Made by a program: the position numbers and the translations under genes. Below, piece by piece: positions 1 through 6,537 of a stretch of 12,267 nt of DNA (the stretch's first letter is position 1; each line of letters opens with the position of its first letter). The stretch comes from Acidimicrobiia bacterium (GTDB taxonomy: Bacteria > Actinomycetota > Acidimicrobiia > Spongiisociales > ZC4RG35), in assembly GCA_029865445.1 (NCBI GenBank), contig JAOUGY010000090.1, positions 1 to 12,267 on the forward strand, written 5' to 3'. The notes beneath the pieces were generated by a model. That model did not search any database. It was not told the DNA's origin and saw nothing but the letters and a program-made list of their open reading frames with translations.

Positions 1-1145
1 AAGGGCGACACGAGAGCAAGCCCTTCACGATCTCGCCACCTTCGGGCAAACCCTGGCCCGGCCACGAGCACCAGAACGTCGCCCAGTCGCAGTGTCACGT
101 CGCCGAGTTTCCCAGGCAACCGCTCACCGGCGCGATGGATGGCGAGGACCGCGGCACCGAACCGATTGCGGAAGTCGGCATCGCGGAGATTCGCCCCCGC
201 CAGCCCCGACCCAACCACAGCCTCGTAGTACCGCTGGTTTCCGGCACCGAAGTGGGGGGCAGCGGCCGGCAACAACCCGTCGACCGTTTGCAGGTCGACC
301 ACCCGCGTGACGTCGCCAACGAACACGAGCCGATCGCCCGCCTGCAAGCGGTGATCTGGTGCCACCGGGGCGACGCAGGTCCCGCGTCGTTCGATTTCGG
401 CGAGGAACACCCCGGTGAGGTGCCGGAGCCCGGCCTCCTCCACGGCCACCCCGTCGAGTGGCCCACCACGATTGACGAGCATTTCGACGGTGAACTCACG
501 GAACGCCGAGATGCGATCGGTCGGTCCCCCGCGGTTCGGCAACAACCTGGGCGTCAGCAGCACGAGCACAGCCACGCCGGCACCTGCAACGGCCAATCCC
601 ACACCGGAGAACTCGAAGACGTCGAATGGCTGCATCCCGGCGTCCGCCATCAACCCGTTCACCGTCAGGTTGGTCGAAGTTCCCAAGACGGTGACGACGC
701 CGCCGAGCACGGTCGCATAGCTCAACGGCATCAGGAAGCGGGATACCGGTCGGCCCGTTCGGCGGCACCACGCGTCAACACGAGGGGCGAGCATGGCGAC
801 CAGAGGGGTGTTGGCGATGAAGGCCGAGGCAGCCGCCGAGGGGACACAGATGCGGGCCAGACGCATACTCTCGCTCCCCCGGTCGGCCCTCCCGAGCAGT
901 CGGTCGGTGAACCCTGTGAGCGCACCGGTTGCCTCGACGCCGGCGGCGAGCACGTACAACGCGGCGATGGTGATTGGCGCGGGATTCGCCAGACCTCCGA
1001 ACGCGCCCTCGAAGTCGACGACACCACCGACATGGAGCACCGTTACCGCCACGAGGGTTACAGCGGCCGCGGGTATCCGTTCGATGATGAACGCCACCAC
1101 CGAGCACACGAGCACGATGGCGGTGAACCATGCGTCCGGCGTCAC
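1..1145 (-). CDS. SLC13-family (DASS-like) permease with two RCK_C/TrkA_C domains, C-terminal part cut off by the window edge
   Basis: This is an inner-membrane anion/dicarboxylate/sulfate-type transporter, substrate unknown. The frame stays open from a GTG at 1145 to the left edge, about 381 codons. The N-terminal third has several hydrophobic segments. It carries both SLC13-type signature loops: SAFIANTPLVAML near residues 107-119 and LGGVVTVLGTSTNLTVNGLM near 147-166. Residues about 215-290 and 303-375 are soluble and read as two tandem RCK_C (TrkA_C) domains; LQAGDRLVFVGD and LRLGDVLVLVAG are the typical ends of each repeat. In this family (SAC1-like, about 590 residues) a second membrane half follows, so roughly a third is missing here because of the window, not because of a mutation. 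The GTG start overlaps the dedA stop as GTGA, which implies translational coupling. Family call is firm; substrate is not. Confidence 0.9.
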   Translation of the reverse strand, partial: MTPDAWFTAIVLVCSVVAFIIERIPAAAVTLVAVTVLHVGGVVDFEGAFGGLANPAPITIAALYVLAAGVEATGALTGFTDRLLGRADRGSESMRLARICVPSAAASAFIANTPLVAMLAPRVDAWCRRTGRPVSRFLMPLSYATVLGGVVTVLGTSTNLTVNGLMADAGMQPFDVFEFSGVGLAVAGAGVAVLVLLTPRLLPNRGGPTDRISAFREFTVEMLVNRGGPLDGVAVEEAGLRHLTGVFLAEIERRGTCVAPVAPDHRLQAGDRLVFVGDVTRVVDLQTVDGLLPAAAPHFGAGNQRYYEAVVGSGLAGANLRDADFRNRFGAAVLAIHRAGERLPGKLGDVTLRLGDVLVLVAGPGFARRWRDREGLALVSP

Positions 1146-1762
1146 CCCGTGGCGTCTCCCCCGACCGCCCGGCGACGTGCGGCGACCACCTCGCGGACCA
1201 TCGGAAGCAGCGAGAGGGCAACGATCGCGAGTACGGCGGCTTCGAGGTTGTCATGCACCAGCCGTAGGTTGCCGAGCCACCATCCGAGTGCCGGGAGCGA
1301 GGCGGCCCAGATCAAGCCGCCGACGAGGTTGGCGGTGGTGAACCTGCGTCGCGGCATCTCGGCAACTCCGGCAGCCAACGGCGTGAACGTGCGCACGATC
1401 GGGACGAACCGCGCCAGTACCACTGCTCTCCAGCCGTGCCGCGCCATGAAATGGCGGGCACGCTCGTATCGCTCACGGGTGAAGAAGCGCCCATCGGGAC
1501 GGTCCAGATATCGCCGCCCAGCTGCGGTTCCAATCGAATAACCCACCTGGTCGCCGACGACGGCCGCGACGAATGCGCCGAGAATCACCAGTCCGAGCGC
1601 TGGCATCACGCTGCCACCTGCAGGGGACGCCAGGAATCCCGCGATGAAGAGCAGCGAATCGCCCGGGAGGAACAACCCGACGAGAAGACCGGACTCCACG
1701 AACACAACCGCGATCAGGGCCAGCAACCCTCCCGCGGCGAGCAGACTCTCAGGATCCAACAA
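1142..1762 (-). CDS. DedA-family (SNARE-associated/VTT domain) membrane protein
   Basis: This is a 206-residue polytopic membrane protein of the DedA family, whose members act in envelope homeostasis and are linked to lipid-carrier or phospholipid scrambling. Visible hallmarks are the N-terminal E-S-G-L then FLPGDSLLF (residues about 23-39), and the central FVPIVRTFTPLAAGVAEM with the two conserved arginine/proline positions, followed by F-x3-N-x2-G-x3-W. Length matches the usual 200-220. The start is TTG at 1762, supported by GAGGTGG at 1767-1773 with a 4-nt gap (7 nt from the AGG core); a nearby GTG is out of frame. The stop codon overlaps the GTG of the downstream permease (GTGA), so the two are very likely translated together. 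The upstream gene on the same strand is the small basic protein, 82 bp away. Confidence 0.93.
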   Translation of the reverse strand: MLDPESLLAAGGLLALIAVVFVESGLLVGLFLPGDSLLFIAGFLASPAGGSVMPALGLVILGAFVAAVVGDQVGYSIGTAAGRRYLDRPDGRFFTRERYERARHFMARHGWRAVVLARFVPIVRTFTPLAAGVAEMPRRRFTTANLVGGLIWAASLPALGWWLGNLRLVHDNLEAAVLAIVALSLLPMVREVVAARRRAVGGDATG

Positions 1763-1766
1763 ACCG

Positions 1767-1773
1767 CCACCTC
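1767..1773 (-). promoter_or_regulatory. Ribosome binding site deciding the TTG start of dedA
   Basis: GAGGTGG lies 4 nt before the TTG at 1762. No ATG or GTG in the same frame has a comparable site, so the TTG is preferred. Confidence 0.6.
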
Positions 1774-1784
1774 ATCTTTTCTCC

Positions 1785-1807
1785 GCAGCGAAAAAGGATT
1801 TCGCTAC
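1785..1807 (-). terminator. Stem-loop between the small basic protein gene and dedA
   Basis: Arms AGCGAAA and TTTCGCT (1787-1793 and 1799-1805) are perfectly complementary around a 5-nt loop. A G-U and a G-C pair extend the stem to 9 bp in the minus-strand RNA. No U-run follows, so this could be an attenuator or processing site rather than a classical intrinsic terminator. Confidence 0.4.
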
Positions 1808-1844
1808 TTCGAGAGAAGAAGTCTACCCCAGGTGAGACGCTTCG

Positions 1845-2045
1845 TCAGCCAGCGTTGCGGGGCGCTGTCCTGTAGGAGTATGCGTGGGACCGCGGTGCCT
1901 TGTATTCGGTCGTCGGGCGGTCGATGCCACGACGAGGCGGGACGAGCTTGATGTCGGGGTGGCGCACAGGCACTGCGGAGGAATCCGGGTGGTGCGCCCG
2001 CTTGCGGCCTCCTCCCTTTGCGGCCTTCTTCTGCGTGCGGCTCAT
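1845..2045 (-). CDS. Small basic protein of unknown function (66 aa)
   Basis: I do not recognise this family. The 66-residue product begins MSRTQKKAAKGGGRKRAHHP, so the first 20 residues are dense in Lys, Arg and His. It continues with Pro/Arg-rich sequence including PDIKLVPPRRG, and ends in Tyr/Arg/Ser-rich sequence. There is no membrane segment and no cysteine. The composition suggests nucleic-acid or ribosome association, which is inference only. The ATG at 2045 is chosen because GGAAAGGAG (2050-2058) sits 4 nt upstream; the longer in-frame versions have no such site. It is divergent from the E1-alpha gene with 147 bp between the start codons, and it precedes dedA on the same strand. Small size and lack of a known domain keep confidence moderate. 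Confidence 0.6.
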   Translation of the reverse strand: MSRTQKKAAKGGGRKRAHHPDSSAVPVRHPDIKLVPPRRGIDRPTTEYKAPRSHAYSYRTAPRNAG

Positions 2046-2060
2046 GAGACTCCTTTCCTC

Positions 2061-2094
2061 CCCAGTCTGGGTCCACCCTCGAACTGGAGTCCAG
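2061..2094. repeat. Two short palindromes in the divergent intergenic region
   Basis: CCCAG-T-CTGGG at 2061-2071 and CTGGA-G-TCCAG at 2084-2094 are perfect 11-base palindromes with one central base, centred 23 bp apart, about two helical turns. They lie just upstream of the small basic gene, in the region shared with the dehydrogenase operon. They may be operator half-sites for a dimeric regulator; none is encoded nearby. Confidence 0.4.
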
Positions 2095-2103
2095 AGTCGT
2101 TTG

Positions 2104-2150
2104 CCCGTCACGACTCGCCGACCGCGCGTAGCTTTGGAACTGGTGACGGG
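2104..2150. repeat. Inverted repeat CCCGTCAC / GTGACGGG upstream of the dehydrogenase operon
   Basis: Perfect 8-bp arms at 2104-2111 and 2143-2150 are separated by 31 bp and end 43 bp before the E1-alpha ATG. They could be paired regulator sites or, if transcribed, a long-range stem in the leader. Confidence 0.4.
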
Positions 2151-2176
2151 TGCTCGAGCCAACGCGACTCGCACTC

Positions 2177-2187
2177 AGAAAGGAGGT
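2177..2187 (+). promoter_or_regulatory. Extended Shine-Dalgarno of the E1-alpha gene
   Basis: AGAAAGGAGGT is an 11-nt uninterrupted match to the complement of the usual bacterial 16S rRNA 3' tail (ACCUCCUUUCU). It lies 5 nt before the ATG at 2193, fixes the start, and rejects the longer upstream reading frame that begins at 1884. Confidence 0.8.
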
Positions 2188-2192
2188 CACTC

Positions 2193-3197
2193 ATGGCCGT
2201 TCCAAGGGAACACCTGATCGACATGTACGAGACCATGGTGAAGATCCGGAGGTTCGAGGAGCGGATCAGGGAGCTCTACTTCGCCGACAAGCTCCCGGCC
2301 TTCGACATCGCCGCCGGTCTCATCCCCGGCGAGATGCATCTCGCCGCCGGCCAGGAACCGGTGGCGGTGGGCATGCGACCCCACCTGAAGGACGGTGACG
2401 CAATCACTGCAACTCACCGGCCCCATCACCTCGCGATCGCCCAGGGAGTGGACCTCAACAAGATGGCGGCGGAGATCTTCGGGCGAGACACAGGACTGGG
2501 CAGGGGCAAAGGTGGCCACATGCACCTCTTCAGCACCGAGCCGAGCTTCGGGTGCTCCGGCATCATCGGGGAAGGAATGCCGGTCGCCGTGGGTGCCGCC
2601 ATGGCGTTCAAGGCACGCGGGACCGCCAACGTGGCCCTTTCGTTCTTCGGCGAAGGGGCGGCCAACCAGGGCGCGTTCCACGAGGCCATCAACCTGGCTG
2701 CATTGTGGAGCCTCCCCGTGGTGTTCGTGTGCGAGGACAACGCGTACGCCATCTCAGTCCCCAAGACGGCGTCGACCGCGGTCACGGACAACTCGGATCG
2801 GGCCGCCGCCTACGGCATCCCCGGCGTGCTCGTCCCCGACAACGACCCGGTGTCGGTGTACGAGGTGATGGGCGCGGCCATCGAACGGGCGCGAGGCGGC
2901 GGCGGCCCCAGCCTCGTCGAGATCAGGACCGACCGCCTGTGGGGGCACTTCGAAGGCGACGCCGACGCCTATCGAACGGACGACTTCAAAGAGGACATGA
3001 ACGAACGAGACCCGTTGAAGACCTTCGCGCAGCGACTGCTCGCCGACGGCGTGCTCTCCGAGGCGGACATCACAGAAATCGCCGACAGGATGCACACCGA
3101 GGTCGAGGCGGCGATCGAGTTCGCGATGAACAGCCCCTATCCGGCACCGGAGGCGACCCTCGATCACGTGTTTTCGGAAAGGACGGTGACCCTGTGA
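2193..3197 (+). CDS. acoA: Thiamine-diphosphate dehydrogenase E1 component, alpha subunit (acetoin/pyruvate dehydrogenase type)
   Basis: This is the alpha half of an alpha2beta2 E1 that binds thiamine diphosphate (ThDP), decarboxylates or cleaves the substrate and passes the acyl group to lipoyl-E2. The 334 residues show GLIPGEMHLAAGQE near 42-55, GRGKGGHMH, and the ThDP/Mg motif from G153-E-G155 to N158 and on to the E-D-N at 181-183. The motif has GEG where GDG is usual. The motif GHFEGDADAYR near 251-261 is typical of acetoin dehydrogenase AcoA; pyruvate E1 alphas differ there, so I favour acetoin dehydrogenase. The substrate remains unproven and pyruvate is possible. The start at 2193 has an exceptional ribosome binding site. 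Its stop overlaps the E1-beta GTG (GTGA), so the two subunits are coupled. Confidence 0.93.
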   Translation: MAVPREHLIDMYETMVKIRRFEERIRELYFADKLPAFDIAAGLIPGEMHLAAGQEPVAVGMRPHLKDGDAITATHRPHHLAIAQGVDLNKMAAEIFGRDTGLGRGKGGHMHLFSTEPSFGCSGIIGEGMPVAVGAAMAFKARGTANVALSFFGEGAANQGAFHEAINLAALWSLPVVFVCEDNAYAISVPKTASTAVTDNSDRAAAYGIPGVLVPDNDPVSVYEVMGAAIERARGGGGPSLVEIRTDRLWGHFEGDADAYRTDDFKEDMNERDPLKTFAQRLLADGVLSEADITEIADRMHTEVEAAIEFAMNSPYPAPEATLDHVFSERTVTL

Positions 3198-4210
3198 CCG
3201 GCGAACGCAAGTTGACCACCCAGAAGGCGATCGCCGAGGCGATCGCGCAGGAGATGGACGCAGATCCGACCGTGTTCGTCATGGGCGAGGACGTCGGCGT
3301 CTATGGCGGAATCTTCGGGGCCACGGAGGGCCTTCTCGACGAGTTCGGACCCGACCGGGTCAAGGACACCCCGATCTCGGAGACCGGATTCATCGGTGCC
3401 GGCATCGGGGCGGCCATCCACGGGATGCGCCCGATCGTCGAGTTGATGTTCGTCGACTTCTTCGGCGTGTGTATGGACCAGATCTACAACAACATGGCGA
3501 AGATCCACTACTTCAGCGGCGGCAACATCAAGGTGCCGATGGTCTTGACCACGGCCGTCGGCGGCGGATACTCCGACGCCGGCCAGCATTCGCAGACTCT
3601 GTGGGGCATGTTCGCCCACTTACCCGGAATGAAAGTCGTCGTCCCGTCGAACCCCTACGACGCCAAGGGTCTGATGATCGCGGCGATCCGTGACGACAAC
3701 CCGGTCGTGTACATGTTCCACAAGGGCGTCTTGGGACTGGGATGGATGACCAACAACCCCCGGGCGACCGGCGTCGTGCCCGAGGCCCCCTATGAAGTGC
3801 CGATCGGGAAAGCGGCCATTGCCCGAGAAGGGTCGGACGTGACGATCGTCACCGTGGGTCTCAGCGTGCACAAGGCGCTGGACGCCGCCGAGAAACTGGC
3901 CGAAGAGGGTGTCTCCGCGGAGATTCTGGACCTGCGTTCGCTGGTCCCGCTCGACCGGGAGGCGATCTGCGCAAGCGTCGAGAAGACCCACAGGCTGATC
4001 GTGGTGGACGAGGACTACCAGAGCTTCGGGATGAGCGGCGAAGTGATCACCACCGCAATCGAAGGGGCATTCGACTACCTCGACGCGCCGCCGGTTCGGG
4101 TCACCACCCCCGACACGCCCATCCCGTACAGCCACCCGCTCGAGGCCTGGGCACTGCCATCGACCGAACGGATCATGCGGGCAGCCCAGGCCATGCTGGT
4201 CGCAGGCTGA
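3194..4210 (+). CDS. acoB: Thiamine-diphosphate dehydrogenase E1 component, beta subunit (acetoin/pyruvate dehydrogenase type)
   Basis: This is the beta half of the E1 heterotetramer, 338 residues, the usual length. It has the N-terminal MGEDVGVYGG segment and DTPISETGFIGAGIGAA with the conserved Glu at residue 63 that activates the thiamine ring. VELMFVDFFG and GQHSQ with the conserved His132 follow, and then the transketolase C-terminal domain around TIVTVGLSVHKAL to VVDEDYQSFGMSG. PSNPYDAKGL is shared by AcoB-like and PDH-beta proteins. The start is GTG 3194, overlapping the alpha stop; a longer upstream frame is an antisense-like, Arg-rich shadow. The gap to E2 is 4 nt. The substrate assignment follows the alpha subunit and has the same uncertainty. 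Confidence 0.93.
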   Translation: MTGERKLTTQKAIAEAIAQEMDADPTVFVMGEDVGVYGGIFGATEGLLDEFGPDRVKDTPISETGFIGAGIGAAIHGMRPIVELMFVDFFGVCMDQIYNNMAKIHYFSGGNIKVPMVLTTAVGGGYSDAGQHSQTLWGMFAHLPGMKVVVPSNPYDAKGLMIAAIRDDNPVVYMFHKGVLGLGWMTNNPRATGVVPEAPYEVPIGKAAIAREGSDVTIVTVGLSVHKALDAAEKLAEEGVSAEILDLRSLVPLDREAICASVEKTHRLIVVDEDYQSFGMSGEVITTAIEGAFDYLDAPPVRVTTPDTPIPYSHPLEAWALPSTERIMRAAQAMLVAG

Positions 4211-4214
4211 TCAG

Positions 4215-5231
4215 ATGACCAAGGTTCCCATGCCGGTGATCACCGCCGAGGGCGAGGAGGCGGTGGTCACCGCATGGTTCGTGGACGAGGGTGACGCCTG
4301 CACGGAAGGCCAGATGCTGGCCGAGGTGCAGGCCGAGAAGGTGTCCGTGGAAGTGCACGCCGTGGCGGCGGGGTATGTGGCGGACCGGGTGACCATCGGC
4401 GACCCGGTCCGCCAGGGAGATCCGATCTGCCGGATCACCGACACTCCCCGCAAGCCGGTGGTCCGGTCGCTGGCCGCAGTTCGCGCGTCGCCCGCCGCCA
4501 AGCGGGTGGCCCGAGAACTGGGGGTTGACCTCGCCGACGTCACCGGGACGGGGCCCGAGGGCCGCATCACCGAGGACGACGTGCGGGGTTTCGCCGGCAC
4601 AGAGGAAGGGCGAGCCCTACGGTCGGTGATCGCCAAGAACCTGAGGAAGTCCCACACCGACACCGTGCCGGTCACGTTGTTCACGACCGCCCTCTTGGGA
4701 CACGCCGTGCCCGACCGGCTCACGGCGCGTGTGCTGAAGGCCACAGCCCTGGCGCTCGCGGAGCACCCCGCCCTGAACGGTCACCGCGCTGGGGACGAGT
4801 TCGTGAGATCGGACCTCGTCAACATCTCCGTGGCGATCCAGACGGACGAGGGTCTCGTTGCTCCCGTGATCCACGACGTGACTCTCAGGAGCGTCGAGGA
4901 GATAGCGGCCCGGGTAGAGAAGCTGGCGGCTCTCGCCGAAACCAGAACTCTGGCCGCCTCCGACTATGCGGGCGGGACGTTCTCCGTGTCGAACCTGGGG
5001 CGCTGGGGGGTGGAGGGTTTCACACCTGTCATCAACCTGCCCCAGATCGCCATCCTCGGGGTGGGCGCCGCGCGCCGGGTTCCGGTGGTGGATGGAGATG
5101 GGTCGGTGACTGTGGGTTTCGAGCTGACCCTGTCGCTCACGTTCGACCACGCATACATCGACGGCGCTCCTGCCGCCGAGTTCCTCCAAGCGGTCGTCTC
5201 TCATCTCACGCCGGCACCGCGAACCACCTGA
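4215..5231 (+). CDS. acoC: Dihydrolipoamide acyltransferase (E2), single lipoyl domain
   Basis: This is the E2 core of the dehydrogenase complex, moving the acyl group from E1 to CoA. The 338 residues comprise a lipoyl domain (about 1-77) with the lipoylated Lys42 in EVQAEKVSVEV, where ETDKA is more usual. A peripheral subunit-binding domain follows at about 91-128 (SPAAKRVARELGVDL, then GPEGRITEDDV). The catalytic domain starts near 135 and contains ISVAIQTDEGLVAPVI, SNLGRWGVEGFTPVINLPQ and the active-site H312-AYI-D316-G. It is short for an E2 (often 400 or more residues) because it has one lipoyl domain and short linkers. The ATG is 4 nt after the E1-beta stop, with only a weak upstream purine run, so translation probably depends on coupling. 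No lipoamide dehydrogenase gene follows. Confidence 0.94.
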   Translation: MTKVPMPVITAEGEEAVVTAWFVDEGDACTEGQMLAEVQAEKVSVEVHAVAAGYVADRVTIGDPVRQGDPICRITDTPRKPVVRSLAAVRASPAAKRVARELGVDLADVTGTGPEGRITEDDVRGFAGTEEGRALRSVIAKNLRKSHTDTVPVTLFTTALLGHAVPDRLTARVLKATALALAEHPALNGHRAGDEFVRSDLVNISVAIQTDEGLVAPVIHDVTLRSVEEIAARVEKLAALAETRTLAASDYAGGTFSVSNLGRWGVEGFTPVINLPQIAILGVGAARRVPVVDGDGSVTVGFELTLSLTFDHAYIDGAPAAEFLQAVVSHLTPAPRTT

Positions 5232-5275
5232 CCCGATTTCGGCCCCGTTTGCGTCAACACCATGTCGGACCCGCC

Positions 5276-6271
5276 TCAAGAAGTGGTGCGGGCGATCCAG
5301 TCGGCGACGAGCAGGATGGTGCGTCGCGATGTCGGATGGTTGGGGATGAGAGCTGGCCATACGTGGAACATCGCAGGCTCGATGTGGAGCGTGACATCGA
5401 CTCCTGCCCGCTCGGCCTTCTCTGCAAACCGGGTGGCGTCGTCGAGGATGATCTCCTTGCCACCGGCCAGCACCAACAGTGGCGGCAGTCCCGTCGGGTC
5501 GGCGAACAGCGGCGACGCATACGGATGGGTCGGATCGGTGGGGCCGAGGTAGGCGGCGGCCGCCGGGGCAGGGTCGGGGAGATAGTCGTACCTGACGTTC
5601 GTCGTGATGCTGGCGGCGGTGCCGGTGAGATCGAGCCACGGTGAGAACAGGACGGCTGCGGCCGGAGGAGCGAGTCCTTCATCGCGGAGCCTGACGAGGA
5701 GCGCAGTGGCGAGGTTCCCACCCGCCGAGTCGCCGACCACGACCACTCGCTCCGGTTCCGGGAGTGCCGTGAACACTGCGATCGCATCGTCGAGGGCTGC
5801 CGGGAATGGATGCCGGGGTGCGAGTCGGTAGTCGACCGAGAATGCGTCGGCCCGTGCCGCGGCAACGAGTTCTCCGATGAACGGACGCTCCATTCCGGGG
5901 CTTCCCACGACATGCCCTCCCCCGTGGAAGTAGAGGAGTGTGGGCCGATCGGAGGGCAGTCCACGGACTCGCAGCCACTCTCCGGCCACGCCACCGACCT
6001 GTGCGGGCTCAACCTCGATCACGGCTCTCAGCCGCTTGGGCAAGGGGGCCTCAACGCTCGGGATGTTCCAGGTTTCAGGGTCGGCTGATTCGATTCCGGC
6101 GGTGAGAAGCGCGGCAATCGCTTCTCGGCGAAGCTCCACCGCCCACGACCATCCTTGTACGAGCGGGCCTCGACGAAGCCGCCGCCCCACGGCCGCGACC
6201 ATCGCGGCGATCACTGCCCCCACCACGCGCAGAAAGCTCACGATCCTCTTCACCCTTGGAACATCGCGCAT
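5276..6271 (-). CDS. HSL-type alpha/beta hydrolase (carboxylesterase / lactone hydrolase-like), membrane-anchored
   Basis: This is a serine esterase of the hormone-sensitive-lipase (alpha/beta hydrolase-3) family, resembling lipases and monoterpene lactone hydrolases of actinomycetes. Counting from this ATG (331 residues), the oxyanion motif HGGGH is at 116-120 and the nucleophile motif GDSAGGN has Ser182. YRLAPRHPFP follows the first strand pair, the acid is probably Glu273 in GGKEIILDD, and the base is His303 in MFHVWP. Residues about 11-29 form one hydrophobic helix after a basic MRDVPRVKR, so the protein is probably anchored with its catalytic domain on one face of the membrane. In-frame ATGs also exist at 6295 and 6325. 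The latter overlaps the -35 box of the divergent ars promoter and has no ribosome site, so I prefer 6271. The gene is convergent with the E2 gene. Substrate unknown. Confidence 0.9.
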   Translation of the reverse strand: MRDVPRVKRIVSFLRVVGAVIAAMVAAVGRRLRRGPLVQGWSWAVELRREAIAALLTAGIESADPETWNIPSVEAPLPKRLRAVIEVEPAQVGGVAGEWLRVRGLPSDRPTLLYFHGGGHVVGSPGMERPFIGELVAAARADAFSVDYRLAPRHPFPAALDDAIAVFTALPEPERVVVVGDSAGGNLATALLVRLRDEGLAPPAAAVLFSPWLDLTGTAASITTNVRYDYLPDPAPAAAAYLGPTDPTHPYASPLFADPTGLPPLLVLAGGKEIILDDATRFAEKAERAGVDVTLHIEPAMFHVWPALIPNHPTSRRTILLVADWIARTTS

Positions 6272-6318
6272 GCAGAACACCCATCCCAGGGTCATCCGTC
6301 CGATGGTGAAATCACATA

Positions 6319-6347
6319 TTGACATTCATCTATGTATCCGATATCTT
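6319..6347 (+). promoter_or_regulatory. Promoter of the CxxC-protein/arsM operon
   Basis: TTGACA at 6319-6324 is a perfect -35 box. After 17 bp comes TATCTT at 6342-6347, matching 4 of 6 -10 bases. Transcription would start near 6354, about 30 nt before the first ATG. It lies in an AT-rich island unlike the surrounding sequence. Confidence 0.7.
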
Positions 6348-6358
6348 CAGACGCATAG
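6330..6358. promoter_or_regulatory. Dyad overlapping the -10 box: candidate operator
   Basis: CTATGTATC (6330-6338) and GACGCATAG (6350-6358) are complementary at 7 of 9 positions across 11 bp, and straddle the -10 box. A second small dyad, ACAT-N6-ATGT (6322-6335), lies just upstream. Both would suit an ArsR/SmtB-type repressor that blocks RNA polymerase; no arsR is in the window. Confidence 0.45.
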
Positions 6359-6384
6359 ACGCTGATCGATATGAGGAGAGGAAG

Positions 6385-6537
6385 ATGTTCAGAACGAACA
6401 CAAGACACGAGAGCTTGCCACGGGTCGACTTCTGCGATGAGTGCTCACGCGTGAGCACCCCGGCAGAACGTCAGGACCGACATCTCGAAGAGACTCGCAA
6501 CAAGGCGCTGTTCGGACTCGGTCTGGTGCGCCCATGA
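6385..6537 (+). CDS. Small CxxC protein translationally coupled to arsM (50 aa)
   Basis: I do not recognise a named family. The 50-residue product contains one CxxC pair in VDFCDECSRVS (C17 and C20). A charged, probably helical stretch follows (RQDRHLEETRNKALFGLG), and the protein ends LVRP. There is no signal peptide. AGGAGAGG (6374-6381) stands just before the ATG, the promoter at 6319-6347 is only about 38 nt upstream, and its stop overlaps the arsM ATG (ATGA). These facts together make it a genuine translated gene rather than chance. A thiol pair beside an arsenite methyltransferase suggests As(III) or Zn binding, a chaperone or sensor role, or simply a translational leader; all are inference. 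The longer frame starting at 6319 is rejected because it would begin at the -35 box. Confidence 0.65.
   Translation: MFRTNTRHESLPRVDFCDECSRVSTPAERQDRHLEETRNKALFGLGLVRP

Noticed and set aside
135..1541. 468-codon plus-strand open frame
   Set aside because: It is opposite the SLC13 permease and dedA genes. Its product is rich in Arg, His, Gln and Gly with no domain, while the minus strand gives two clear membrane protein families with a GTGA junction.
1884..2192. Upstream extension of the E1-alpha reading frame
   Set aside because: It crosses the intergenic control region and the antisense of the small basic gene. The ATG at 2193 has an ideal ribosome site and family-like N terminus.
2552..3193. 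Upstream extension of the E1-beta reading frame
   Set aside because: It lies inside the E1-alpha gene in another frame and is Arg-rich shadow sequence. The GTG at 3194 gives the normal family start.
4617..5639. 340-codon minus-strand open frame
   Set aside because: It runs antisense to the E2 gene and across the hydrolase 3' end. It has shadow-type composition, and both real genes have clear domains.
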